64,000 nt of DNA, from the NCBI GenBank assembly GCA_021414305.1, contig JAIOOS010000019.1:52840-116839 (forward strand), read 5' to 3'. The position numbers were made by a program, and so were the translations under genes. This DNA comes from Burkholderiales bacterium. Its GTDB lineage: Bacteria > Pseudomonadota > Gammaproteobacteria > Burkholderiales > Burkholderiaceae_C. Below the pieces are notes generated by a model that worked only from the letters and a program-made list of their open reading frames with translations, did not search any database and was not told where the DNA came from. Shown here piece by piece: positions 25,476 to 32,223 of the stretch; the stretch's first letter is position 1, and each line of letters opens with the position of its first letter.

Positions 25476-26258
25476 GTGCGAACCGTCACCGCCACCCGCT
25501 ACGTCACTCCGCTGCGCGAGGGCGGCTCGCTTCCGGCCGTGGTCGAAGCCGACGACGACGGCCTGTACGTGCTCAAGTTCCGCGGCGCCGGCCAGGGCGC
25601 CAGGGCCCTGATCGCCGAGCTCGTGGCCGGCGAGATCGCCCGCGCGCTCGAGCTGCCGATCCCGGAGATCGTCTTCGTCGAGCTCGACACCGAGCTCGCC
25701 CGCACCGAGCCCGACCCCGAGATCCAGGACCTGATCCGGGCCAGCGGCGGCCTCAACCTCGGCCTCGATTACCTCTCCGGCGCCCTGGCCTTCGACCCGC
25801 TGGTGGACCCCACCGATCCCGAGCTGGCGTCACGAATCGTCTGGCTCGACGCGTTCGTCACCAATCTCGACCGAACCGCGCGCAACACCAACATGCTGGT
25901 CTGGCACCGCAAGCTCTGGCTGATCGACCATGGCGCGGCGCTCTACTTCCACCATGCCGGGCTCGGCGACCCGGCCGCGGCCCTCAACCCGTTTCCGCTG
26001 GTCCGCGACCACGTGCTGCTGCCCGCGGCGAGCCGGATCGCCGAAGTCGACGCGCCGCTGGCGGCGCGCCTGACGCCCGCCGTGCTCGAGGAAATCGTCG
26101 GCCTGATCCCGGACGCCTGGCTCGGCGGCCTCGAGGCGCCAGCGGCTCCGGGCGCCGCAGCAGCGCGTGCCGCCTACCTCGATCACTTCCTGCGCCGCCT
26201 CGCCGCGCCGCGCGCGTTCGTCACGGAGGCCGTCCGTGCTCACGATGCACACCTATGA
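25476..26258 (+). CDS. HipA-like kinase domain protein
   Basis: A 260-residue protein with the catalytic core of HipA-type kinases but without the N-terminal HipA subdomain. YVLKFRGAG (Lys34) should bind ATP, VTNLDRTARNTNML (Asp132, Asn137) is the catalytic loop and LWLIDHGAALYFH (Asp151) replaces the DFG-type metal motif. GTG 25476 lies 112 bases from the divergent htpG start. The gene overlaps the following DUF3037 gene by 23 bases, so the two form a unit. It is not a classical HipBA toxin: no HipB-type antitoxin is present. Target unknown. Confidence 0.85.
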   Translation: MRTVTATRYVTPLREGGSLPAVVEADDDGLYVLKFRGAGQGARALIAELVAGEIARALELPIPEIVFVELDTELARTEPDPEIQDLIRASGGLNLGLDYLSGALAFDPLVDPTDPELASRIVWLDAFVTNLDRTARNTNMLVWHRKLWLIDHGAALYFHHAGLGDPAAALNPFPLVRDHVLLPAASRIAEVDAPLAARLTPAVLEEIVGLIPDAWLGGLEAPAAPGAAAARAAYLDHFLRRLAAPRAFVTEAVRAHDAHL

Positions 26259-26652
26259 CTACGCGATCGTCCGGGTCGTGCCGCGCGTCGAGCGCGGCGA
26301 GTTCGTCAACGTCGGCGTGATCGTCTCCTGCGACGCCACCGATTCGCTCGAGGCGCGGATCGAGCTCGATCCCGAACGCGTCCTCGCCCTCGACCCGGGC
26401 GCCGACATCGGCGCGATCCGCGCCGCGCTCGGCGCGATCGACGCGGTCTGCGCCGGCAGCGAAGGCGCGGGTGCGCTGGCCAAGCTGTCGCCCCGCGAAC
26501 GGTTCCACTGGCTGGTGGCGCCACGCAGCGCGGTGATCCAGACCTCGCCGGTGCACACCGGGCGCTCGAAGACGCCGGGGTCGGTGCTCGGGCACCTGTT
26601 CGAGACGATGGTCGGCGCGCCGCGCCGCGCCCTGCCCGAAGGCGAGAACTAG
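26236..26652 (+). CDS. DUF3037 domain protein
   Basis: A 138-residue protein matching DUF3037, recognisable by the start YDYAIVRVVPRVERGEFVNVGVIV. GTG 26236 is preferred over ATG 26245 because GGAGG lies six bases before it. It overlaps the HipA-like gene by 23 bases. DUF3037 genes are commonly found directly with this HipA-like family, so the protein is likely a partner or regulator of the kinase; its activity is unknown. Its TAG forms a CTAG palindrome shared with the stop of the convergent membrane-protein gene. Confidence 0.8.
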   Translation: MLTMHTYDYAIVRVVPRVERGEFVNVGVIVSCDATDSLEARIELDPERVLALDPGADIGAIRAALGAIDAVCAGSEGAGALAKLSPRERFHWLVAPRSAVIQTSPVHTGRSKTPGSVLGHLFETMVGAPRRALPEGEN

Positions 26653-27449
26653 CGCGCGGAGCGCCGGGCCTGCGCGGCCGCGCGGCTGCCGACCAGGCGC
26701 AACGGCGGACGGGTGGCCTCGAGGGGCGGCTCGCTCGCCGGCGGCAGCGAGGCGGCGGCGGGCTGCGACGCATTCGCCGCCTCGGCCCTTCTGCGCCGGC
26801 GCGACGACGACGATGACGACTTCGCCGCATCCGCGGCGACGTCGGCGCGGCCGAGGCTGCCGACAGCCGCCAGCGAACGCGCCAGCAGGTCGGCCCAGCC
26901 CCGCTGGTCGGGCTCGACCTTGCGGCCGGCCGTCGCCAGGATGGTGAAGACCCCGACCAGCACGATCAGGTAGAGCGCCGCCGCGATCTCGAAGATGTCG
27001 CGCATCGGCATGATGTAGTTCCAGGGCCGGGCGATGCCGAGGAAGGCGCAGAACATCCAGAGGAAGTTCGAGGTCGCCACCGGCACGGCGACGAGGATCC
27101 AGTCGGCGAGGTGCCAGCGCGCGACCCGGCGGCCACGCGCCAGGCGCGGGAAGGTGACGTAGTGCAGCACGAAGGCGTTGAGCGTCAGCACCACGACGAG
27201 CAGGATCTTCGCCTGCAGCTTCGGGTTCTCGAGGTAGTCGGCACGCTCGCCCAGGCCGAACAGGACGATCGCGCCGCCGGTGGCGTAGAGCAGCAGCAAC
27301 GCCAGCATGACGATGCGGGCGACGAAGGGGTTCGGCGGCGCGATCCGCACCTTGTCCTGCGAGAGCTTGGAGAGCAGCCGCAGGTCGGTCGCGACGATCG
27401 CGCCCAGCGCCATCGAGGCGGCGAGCAGGTGTCCGAAGACCAGGAGCAT
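26649..27449 (-). CDS. Integral membrane protein of unknown function with low-complexity tail
   Basis: A protein of 266 residues with about four to five hydrophobic helices in the first 190 residues (for example LALLLLYATGGAIVLFGLG and LYLIVLVGVFTILATAG) and a cytoplasmic-looking tail of about 70 residues rich in Ser, Arg, Ala and Pro (SSSSSSRRRRR). I do not recognise the family with confidence. ATG 27449 is chosen; TTG 27458 would add three residues. No good ribosome site is visible for either. Its stop codon overlaps that of the DUF3037 gene, so the two genes converge with no terminator between them. Confidence 0.7.
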   Translation of the reverse strand: MLLVFGHLLAASMALGAIVATDLRLLSKLSQDKVRIAPPNPFVARIVMLALLLLYATGGAIVLFGLGERADYLENPKLQAKILLVVVLTLNAFVLHYVTFPRLARGRRVARWHLADWILVAVPVATSNFLWMFCAFLGIARPWNYIMPMRDIFEIAAALYLIVLVGVFTILATAGRKVEPDQRGWADLLARSLAAVGSLGRADVAADAAKSSSSSSRRRRRAEAANASQPAAASLPPASEPPLEATRPPLRLVGSRAAAQARRSAR

Positions 27450-27708
27450 GTGGAACAAGGGAACGGCTTTCCGGAAAAGGGGCGCGGGAATCGGGTCGGT
27501 CGAGCCTCATGCAGACGCATGGCCCATGCCAAGAAGGATCGGCCGTTTGCGGCCATCCTTTCGTGAGCGAATCGTCATCTGTTGACGAATTTCTCCCGGC
27601 ATCGAGAGGCGCAGCGAGGGTAGCGGCCGGGAACGGGCACTGTTGCAAGGAGTTGCCGCATTTGTAAGCAATCGCGTCGCCGGCCCGGCGCCTGCACGAC
27701 CTCCCGTT
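27450..27708. other. Intergenic stretch between the membrane-protein gene and the RES gene
   Basis: About 260 bases with somewhat lower GC than the surroundings. It should hold the promoter of the membrane-protein gene and the 3' end of the toxin operon, but I see no convincing hairpin, repeat or promoter pair. Confidence 0.4.
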
Positions 27709-28434
27709 TCAGCTCTCGAGCGGGTGCGGCGCGCGCTTCTCGAACCAGTGCGTGATGCGCTGCCCGTCCCAGTGCAGGCCGATGTGCAGCGCCGAGCGGG
27801 CATGGCGCAGCGCCCGCGGCCGGAAGATCGCGACGCACTCGCCGCCGGGATCGCGCACGCTGGGATAGCCGATGCCCCAGCTGCCGCCCTGACGGAGCGC
27901 CGCACCCAGCCGTTGCGACGCGGCGTAGTCGTCCGGGTCGAGCACCGAGGCGTACGTCCGCTCGGCCGGCTGCGCGTCGGCGCCGAGGCGCAGGTCGTGC
28001 AGCTCGGCCTCGACGTTGGCCGTGATCAGGCGCATGTCGAGGTCGATCGCCGGCTCGTCGGTGCGACGCAGGAACACCGTTCGATGGTGGCTCACCTCGG
28101 CGACCGCGGTGGCCAGCGAGTGGCCGGCGTAGTAGACGCCGTAGCTGCCGTTCGAGAAACGCGAGCCTTCGGGATTGAGGTGGGTGAACGCGGCCATCAC
28201 CGGCGTGGCGCCCGGGCCGCTCACGCGCTCTTCGGGCGGCACGAGCTGCAGCTCGCCGATCTCGTCGCGCAACCGCGGATTGGCGAGCGCCTCGATCGCG
28301 AACACCGCGTCGAGATCGGCCGGGTCGGCGATCGCGTCGTACAGCCCCACCGTCGGAAAGCGCGACGGAATCAGCCGGTACGACGGACGCCAGGACACGC
28401 GCGCCAGCGGCACGCTCTTCGGATCGATCGCCAC
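27709..28434 (-). CDS. RES domain toxin of a Xre-RES toxin-antitoxin system
   Basis: A 241-residue RES-domain protein. RES toxins deplete cellular NAD+ and stop growth. The three name-giving residues are visible: Arg in WRPSYRLIPSRFPT near residue 15, Glu in TAVAEVSHHR, and Ser in GIGYPSVRDPGG. GTG 28434 was chosen because family members begin about ten residues before the WRPSYRL motif; the long open frame further upstream is antitoxin shadow. It lies 20 bases after the antitoxin stop, the typical antitoxin-first order. Confidence 0.88.
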   Translation of the reverse strand: MAIDPKSVPLARVSWRPSYRLIPSRFPTVGLYDAIADPADLDAVFAIEALANPRLRDEIGELQLVPPEERVSGPGATPVMAAFTHLNPEGSRFSNGSYGVYYAGHSLATAVAEVSHHRTVFLRRTDEPAIDLDMRLITANVEAELHDLRLGADAQPAERTYASVLDPDDYAASQRLGAALRQGGSWGIGYPSVRDPGGECVAIFRPRALRHARSALHIGLHWDGQRITHWFEKRAPHPLES

Positions 28435-28454
28435 GGCACGGGTGCGAGAGGTCG

Positions 28455-28904
28455 CTAGGCCTTGCCGCCGCGTTGCGCGTCGAGGTACTGGCGAACGACG
28501 AACAGGTCGGCGACCTGGCCGCCCAGCATCCGCTCCAGCGCCGACTTGCCGGCGAAGAGCGGTGCGGTGTTGGGCTTCCTGATCCATTCGTCGGCGCGGG
28601 CGGCCACCGGGAACAGGATGTGCAGCGAAGAGTAGATGCCGAACAGGTGCGAGAGCCGCTCGAGCTGGTGCCGGTCGAGCGGCCCGACCTTCCCCTGCTT
28701 CCACTGGTAGAGCGTCGTCCGGGCCACGCCGAGCAGGGTGGTCTGCTCGGCGACGCCGAGCTGCCAGGCCTCGGCCAGGCGAAAGAAGGTGCGCAGGCCG
28801 GCCGCGGCCGCCTGCGCAGTGCCGGTGTCGATGCCGGCGTGCGCCGGCTTGAGCAGCGCGGTCATGGCGATGGCAGGGGAAGCGGCACGACGGACATGCG
28901 TCAT
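28455..28904 (-). CDS. Xre/MbcA/ParS antitoxin of the RES pair
   Basis: An antitoxin of about 149 residues. It has an N-terminal Xre-type helix-turn-helix (GVAEQTTLLGVARTTLYQWKQG) and a C-terminal toxin-binding domain (DUF2384) with the conserved DEWIRKPNTAPLFAGKSALERM. The start is uncertain among ATG 28904, ATG 28865 and an upstream GTG/ATG at 28931; none has a strong ribosome site. A perfect 16-base dyad lies 33 bases upstream and is the probable autoregulatory operator. The SDR gene ends 58 bases upstream on the same strand. Confidence 0.85.
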   Translation of the reverse strand: MTHVRRAASPAIAMTALLKPAHAGIDTGTAQAAAAGLRTFFRLAEAWQLGVAEQTTLLGVARTTLYQWKQGKVGPLDRHQLERLSHLFGIYSSLHILFPVAARADEWIRKPNTAPLFAGKSALERMLGGQVADLFVVRQYLDAQRGGKA

Positions 28905-28936
28905 CCTAGTCCGCTCGCGAACAGAAATCAATGAAT

Positions 28937-28952
28937 TGTCCGTATCCGGACA
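28937..28952 (-). promoter_or_regulatory. Perfect dyad, likely operator of the Xre-RES pair
   Basis: TGTCCG (28937-28942) and CGGACA (28947-28952) are exact inverted repeats with a TATC centre. The dyad lies in the 58-base gap between the SDR stop and the antitoxin start. A further half-site-like AGTCCG occurs about 25 bases closer to the gene. Binding by the Xre antitoxin is inferred from position. Confidence 0.5.
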
Positions 28953-28962
28953 GGGACTTCCG

Positions 28963-29730
28963 CTATCGGGCGAGCGTCACTCCGCCGTCGACGACCAGGG
29001 TCGTGCCGACGACGTAGTCGCCGGCCCGCGAGGCGAGGTAGATCGCCGCGCCCGCCATGTCCTCGTCGCGGCCGATCCGCCGCGAGGGAATCCGCTGCGC
29101 GACCTCGTCGCCGTGGTCGCGCGCCACCCGGTTCATCTCGGAGGCGAAGGCGCCGGGCGCGATCGCGCTGACGACGATGTTCTCCGGCGCCAAGCGCAGC
29201 GCCATCCGCCGGGTGAGGTGGATCAGGCCGGCCTTGCTGGCGGCGTAGGAGTAGGTTTCCTGCGGGTTGACCGAGAGGCCGTCGATCGAGGCGACGTTGA
29301 TCACCTTGGCGGGCCGCTCGGCGCTCGCCGCCGCGCGCAGCAGGCCGGTCAGGGCCTGGGTGAGGAAGAACGGCGTCTTCAGGTTCAGGTCGACGACCTT
29401 GTCCCAGCCCTTTTCCGGGAAGGTGTCGTAGCTCTCGCCCCAGGCCGCGCCGGCGTTGTTGACCAGGATGTCGAGCCGGGGCTCGCGCGCCGAATAGGCG
29501 GCGGTGAGGGCGCCGACGCCTTCCATCGTCGACACGTCGGCGGGCAGCGCGAAGCAGGGACCCGCCGAGGCGAGCTCGCCGGCGGTCTTCTCGCAGGCCT
29601 CGGCCTTGCGCGAGGAGATGTAGACGCGCGCGCCCTGGGCGAGGAAGCCGGCGGCGATCATGCGGCCGATGCCGCGCGAGCCGCCGGTGATCAGCGCGGT
29701 CTTGCCGGCAAGGGAAAAGAGGTCGTTCAT
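28963..29730 (-). CDS. SDR family NAD(P)-dependent oxidoreductase
   Basis: A classical short-chain dehydrogenase of 255 residues. The Rossmann motif TGGSRGIG is at about residues 16-23, NNAG near 92, the catalytic serine in NVASIDG and the catalytic pair in YSYAASK near 164. It resembles gluconate-5-dehydrogenase and RhlG-like SDRs, but the substrate is unknown. Its ATG overlaps the UPF0280 stop by four bases, making it the last gene of the molybdenum hydroxylase operon; it may reduce or oxidise a product of that pathway. Confidence 0.88.
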   Translation of the reverse strand: MNDLFSLAGKTALITGGSRGIGRMIAAGFLAQGARVYISSRKAEACEKTAGELASAGPCFALPADVSTMEGVGALTAAYSAREPRLDILVNNAGAAWGESYDTFPEKGWDKVVDLNLKTPFFLTQALTGLLRAAASAERPAKVINVASIDGLSVNPQETYSYAASKAGLIHLTRRMALRLAPENIVVSAIAPGAFASEMNRVARDHGDEVAQRIPSRRIGRDEDMAGAAIYLASRAGDYVVGTTLVVDGGVTLAR

Positions 29731-30611
29731 GGACAGGTCTCCTGGTGGTCAAGGGCGATCGCGCCGCAGTCCCGGGCCTGGCCCTGCAGGCAGAGCAGCG
29801 CGGCGACGATGCGGCCGGCGGCGATCTCCCGCGCCGCGGCGCGCCGCCCGTTCTCGAGCGCTTGCGCGACCCGCGCCTCCGGCAGCAGCGGCACGGCGCA
29901 GGTGACGAGCCGATGGCCGAGGTCGCTGTCGTCGCGCACCTCGCTGGCGGGGCGGCGAACGATGCGCGGATCGTCGACGTCGACGGCATTGGCGATCACC
30001 GTCGCCGCGGCGTCGGCGCTCGACGCGCTCGCGGCGAGCACGGTCACCGCGTCGGCGATGCCGAGCGAGAAGCTGCGTCCGCGCCAGCCCGAGGTGGCGA
30101 TGCCGCGCACCGGCCACGCCGAGTCGATGGCGAAGCGGCCGTCGAGCGGCAAGGCGGCGAGGCCGTGCGCCGGATCGGTGAAAAGCCCGACGTCGAACGC
30201 CGCGCCCGGCGCGAGATGCAGGGCGATGTCGCCGCCGTTGTTGACGTAGGCGCGGTGGATGCGCGGTTCGGCGAAGGCAACGATCAGCTCCTCGGCGACG
30301 CTGCCCGCCACCGCCGCCATTGCCGTGAGGAAGCGGCCCCCGGTGGCATGCGCCCGGCAGGCCGCGACCATGCGCCGCGCGATCGGACCGCGCGGCGCGA
30401 CCGCCGCACCCGCCGCCGACGACAGGTCCGTGCGCAACAGCGGCAGCTCGGCGACGAGCTCGTCGAGCACGCCTTGAAAGCGCAGCCAGGCGCGATCGAT
30501 GCACTCGGCCGCCGCGCCGCTCTCGCCTTCGGCGAACACGATGCAGTCGATCGGCCCGTGCTGGAAGTGCCAGCGGCCGTCGCCGAGCCGGGCGCGCAAC
30601 GCGCCGCTCAC
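29727..30611 (-). CDS. UPF0280 (ApbE-like) family protein
   Basis: A 294-residue protein of the UPF0280 family, distantly related to the flavin transferase ApbE. Recognisable segments are YVNNGGDIALHLAPG and GRFAIDSAWPVRGIATSGWRGRSFSLGIADAVTVLAASASSADAAA in part, the latter like the ApbE metal/flavin site. The start is GTG 30611, overlapping the stop of the reductase-like gene (GTGA); the frame upstream is a shadow. Position inside this operon suggests it modifies or assists the neighbouring 6-hydroxynicotinate-reductase-like protein or the Mo enzyme. This is inference. Confidence 0.82.
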   Translation of the reverse strand: MSGALRARLGDGRWHFQHGPIDCIVFAEGESGAAAECIDRAWLRFQGVLDELVAELPLLRTDLSSAAGAAVAPRGPIARRMVAACRAHATGGRFLTAMAAVAGSVAEELIVAFAEPRIHRAYVNNGGDIALHLAPGAAFDVGLFTDPAHGLAALPLDGRFAIDSAWPVRGIATSGWRGRSFSLGIADAVTVLAASASSADAAATVIANAVDVDDPRIVRRPASEVRDDSDLGHRLVTCAVPLLPEARVAQALENGRRAAAREIAAGRIVAALLCLQGQARDCGAIALDHQETCP

Positions 30612-32131
30612 TCGGCGGCTCCGCGCAGGCGATCGAGCGGCCAGGGATTGGCGGCCGAGGCCTCGACCGTCCGCCACGCGCCCGATGCGAGCAGCTGCTC
30701 GAGCCGCTGCACCCGGCCCATGTGGCCGCCGAGCGCGCGGTAGTCGTCGAGACGCATCGTGAACTCGATCGGCGAGACGATCGCCGGCGTCGGCACCGAG
30801 CCGAAGCTTGCGGCCGGCATCTTCGCCACGTCGACCATCACCGTGATGCCGCCGCCGGGCCAGACGTAGACCGGCGCGCCGCCGCAGGTGACGTTGACGA
30901 GCAGGCTCTTGATCGAGCGGGTGAGGCGCACCGGGTTGTCGGTGACGCCGGCGCGCAGGCTCCCGCCCGCGCCGGCGACGTAGAGCACCGAGCAGAGCGA
31001 GGGCTCGCAGTTCTCGCCGATCCGCTCGACCACGCGCCGCACCTCGGCCGGCATCTCGGCCGGCTGCGGCACGAGCTGCTCGTCGAGGACGAACCAGGCC
31101 GAGTCTTCGCCGGTGGTCGAGACCATCAGCAGGCGCAGCCCCGGCCGCGCGCCGTGCTTCGCGTCCCAGCCTTCGACGATGGCGAGCGGGTCGGTGATGT
31201 CGGTGCCGCCCCAGCCCGAGCCGGGACTGGCGACCTGGAAGTAGCGGCCCGGCGTCGACTTGCGGCCGTGCAGCCGAATTCCGGTCGGAGTCATGTCGAG
31301 GAACTTGCCCGCCTGGTGCTCCGAGAGCACGCCCGTGACGTGGTCGTCGACCACCACCACCTCGTCGGCATGGCCGAACCACTGTGGCGCGAAGATGCCG
31401 ATCGTCGCCGAGCCGCAGCCGACGCGCATCCGCCGCTCCTCGACGCCGTCGACGATCGGCGGCCGGTCGGCGGCGACGACGACCGTGGCGCCGCCTTCGA
31501 TCTGCAGCTCCACCGGCTCGCGGTTGCCGAGCGCCATCATCATCTCGCAGGCGACCCGGCCCTCCTTCTTCGAGCCGCCGGTGAGGTGGTGCACGCCGCC
31601 GAGGGCGAGGAACTGCGAGCCGTACTCGATCGTGCTGACGTGGCCCACCGCCTCGCCGCGATGGCGCACCGTCGCCTGCTCGGGGCCGAGGTAACGGTCG
31701 GTATCGATCTTCACCTTGAAGCTGCAGTAGCTGAAGATGCCCTCGGTGACCACGGTCACCATGTCCACGCCTTCGTGCTTCGAGGCGACGATGAAGGGCG
31801 CCGGCTTGTAGTCGGGATAGGTGGTGGTCGAGCCAACGCCCGAAACGAACACGGGCGCGTCGTCGATCAGGCTGCCGTCCCAGCCGGCGTCGCCACGCGC
31901 CGCCTGCCACTCGACCAGGTCGGTGCCCGGCCTGACCACCAGCGCCAGCGTGTCGGTGCGCGTCAGCACGCCCTCGACATTGCCGTAGCGGTCGCAGGCG
32001 CCGAGCTTGCCGGGGCTGATCTGGCAGAGCACCGGGCAGGCCTCGCAGCGCACCTTGTCGGCGGCCATCTTCTCCGGCGCGCGCGAATGCTCGAGCACGA
32101 CGGGCTGGCCGTCGGAGCGCAGGGCGACCAC
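30608..32131 (-). CDS. 6-hydroxynicotinate reductase-like Fe-S protein
   Basis: A protein of about 507 residues (GTG 32131) or 486 (ATG 32068). It begins with a cysteine motif, KVRCEACPVLC then GACDR (Cys 8, 11, 15 and 25 counted from ATG 32068), which should bind a 4Fe-4S cluster. The remainder resembles proteins annotated as 6-hydroxynicotinate reductase (Hnr), which in anaerobic nicotinate fermentation reduces 6-hydroxynicotinate. In an organism like this the true substrate is unproven. The GTG abuts the REP-like element, and homologues usually have about 20 residues before the cysteines, which favours the longer form. Genes for a molybdenum hydroxylase lie just upstream. Confidence 0.82.
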   Translation of the reverse strand: MVALRSDGQPVVLEHSRAPEKMAADKVRCEACPVLCQISPGKLGACDRYGNVEGVLTRTDTLALVVRPGTDLVEWQAARGDAGWDGSLIDDAPVFVSGVGSTTTYPDYKPAPFIVASKHEGVDMVTVVTEGIFSYCSFKVKIDTDRYLGPEQATVRHRGEAVGHVSTIEYGSQFLALGGVHHLTGGSKKEGRVACEMMMALGNREPVELQIEGGATVVVAADRPPIVDGVEERRMRVGCGSATIGIFAPQWFGHADEVVVVDDHVTGVLSEHQAGKFLDMTPTGIRLHGRKSTPGRYFQVASPGSGWGGTDITDPLAIVEGWDAKHGARPGLRLLMVSTTGEDSAWFVLDEQLVPQPAEMPAEVRRVVERIGENCEPSLCSVLYVAGAGGSLRAGVTDNPVRLTRSIKSLLVNVTCGGAPVYVWPGGGITVMVDVAKMPAASFGSVPTPAIVSPIEFTMRLDDYRALGGHMGRVQRLEQLLASGAWRTVEASAANPWPLDRLRGAAE

Positions 32132-32132
32132 T

Positions 32133-32223
32133 CCCTCTCCCGCTTGCGGGAGAGGGTTGGGGTGAGGGTCTTCGCCGGACTCCACCACCCTCACCCCGGC
32201 CCTCTCCCGCTCTCGGGAGAGGG
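32133..32223. repeat. REP-like palindromic element inside the operon
   Basis: Three nested inverted repeats. An outer hairpin has arms of 11 bases, CCCTCTCCCGC and its complement (32133-32156). A second has arms of 10 bases (32200-32223). Between them GGGGTGAGGGT (32159-32169) pairs with ACCCTCACCCC (32187-32197). Similar G/C-rich elements are scattered between genes in many proteobacteria. Here it supplies the last codons and stop of the Mo-hydroxylase gene and ends next to the start of the reductase-like gene. Confidence 0.8.

Noticed and set aside
25476..26652. A classical HipBA toxin-antitoxin system
   Set aside because: There is no HipB-type HTH protein and the kinase lacks the HipA N-terminal subdomain; the partner is DUF3037.
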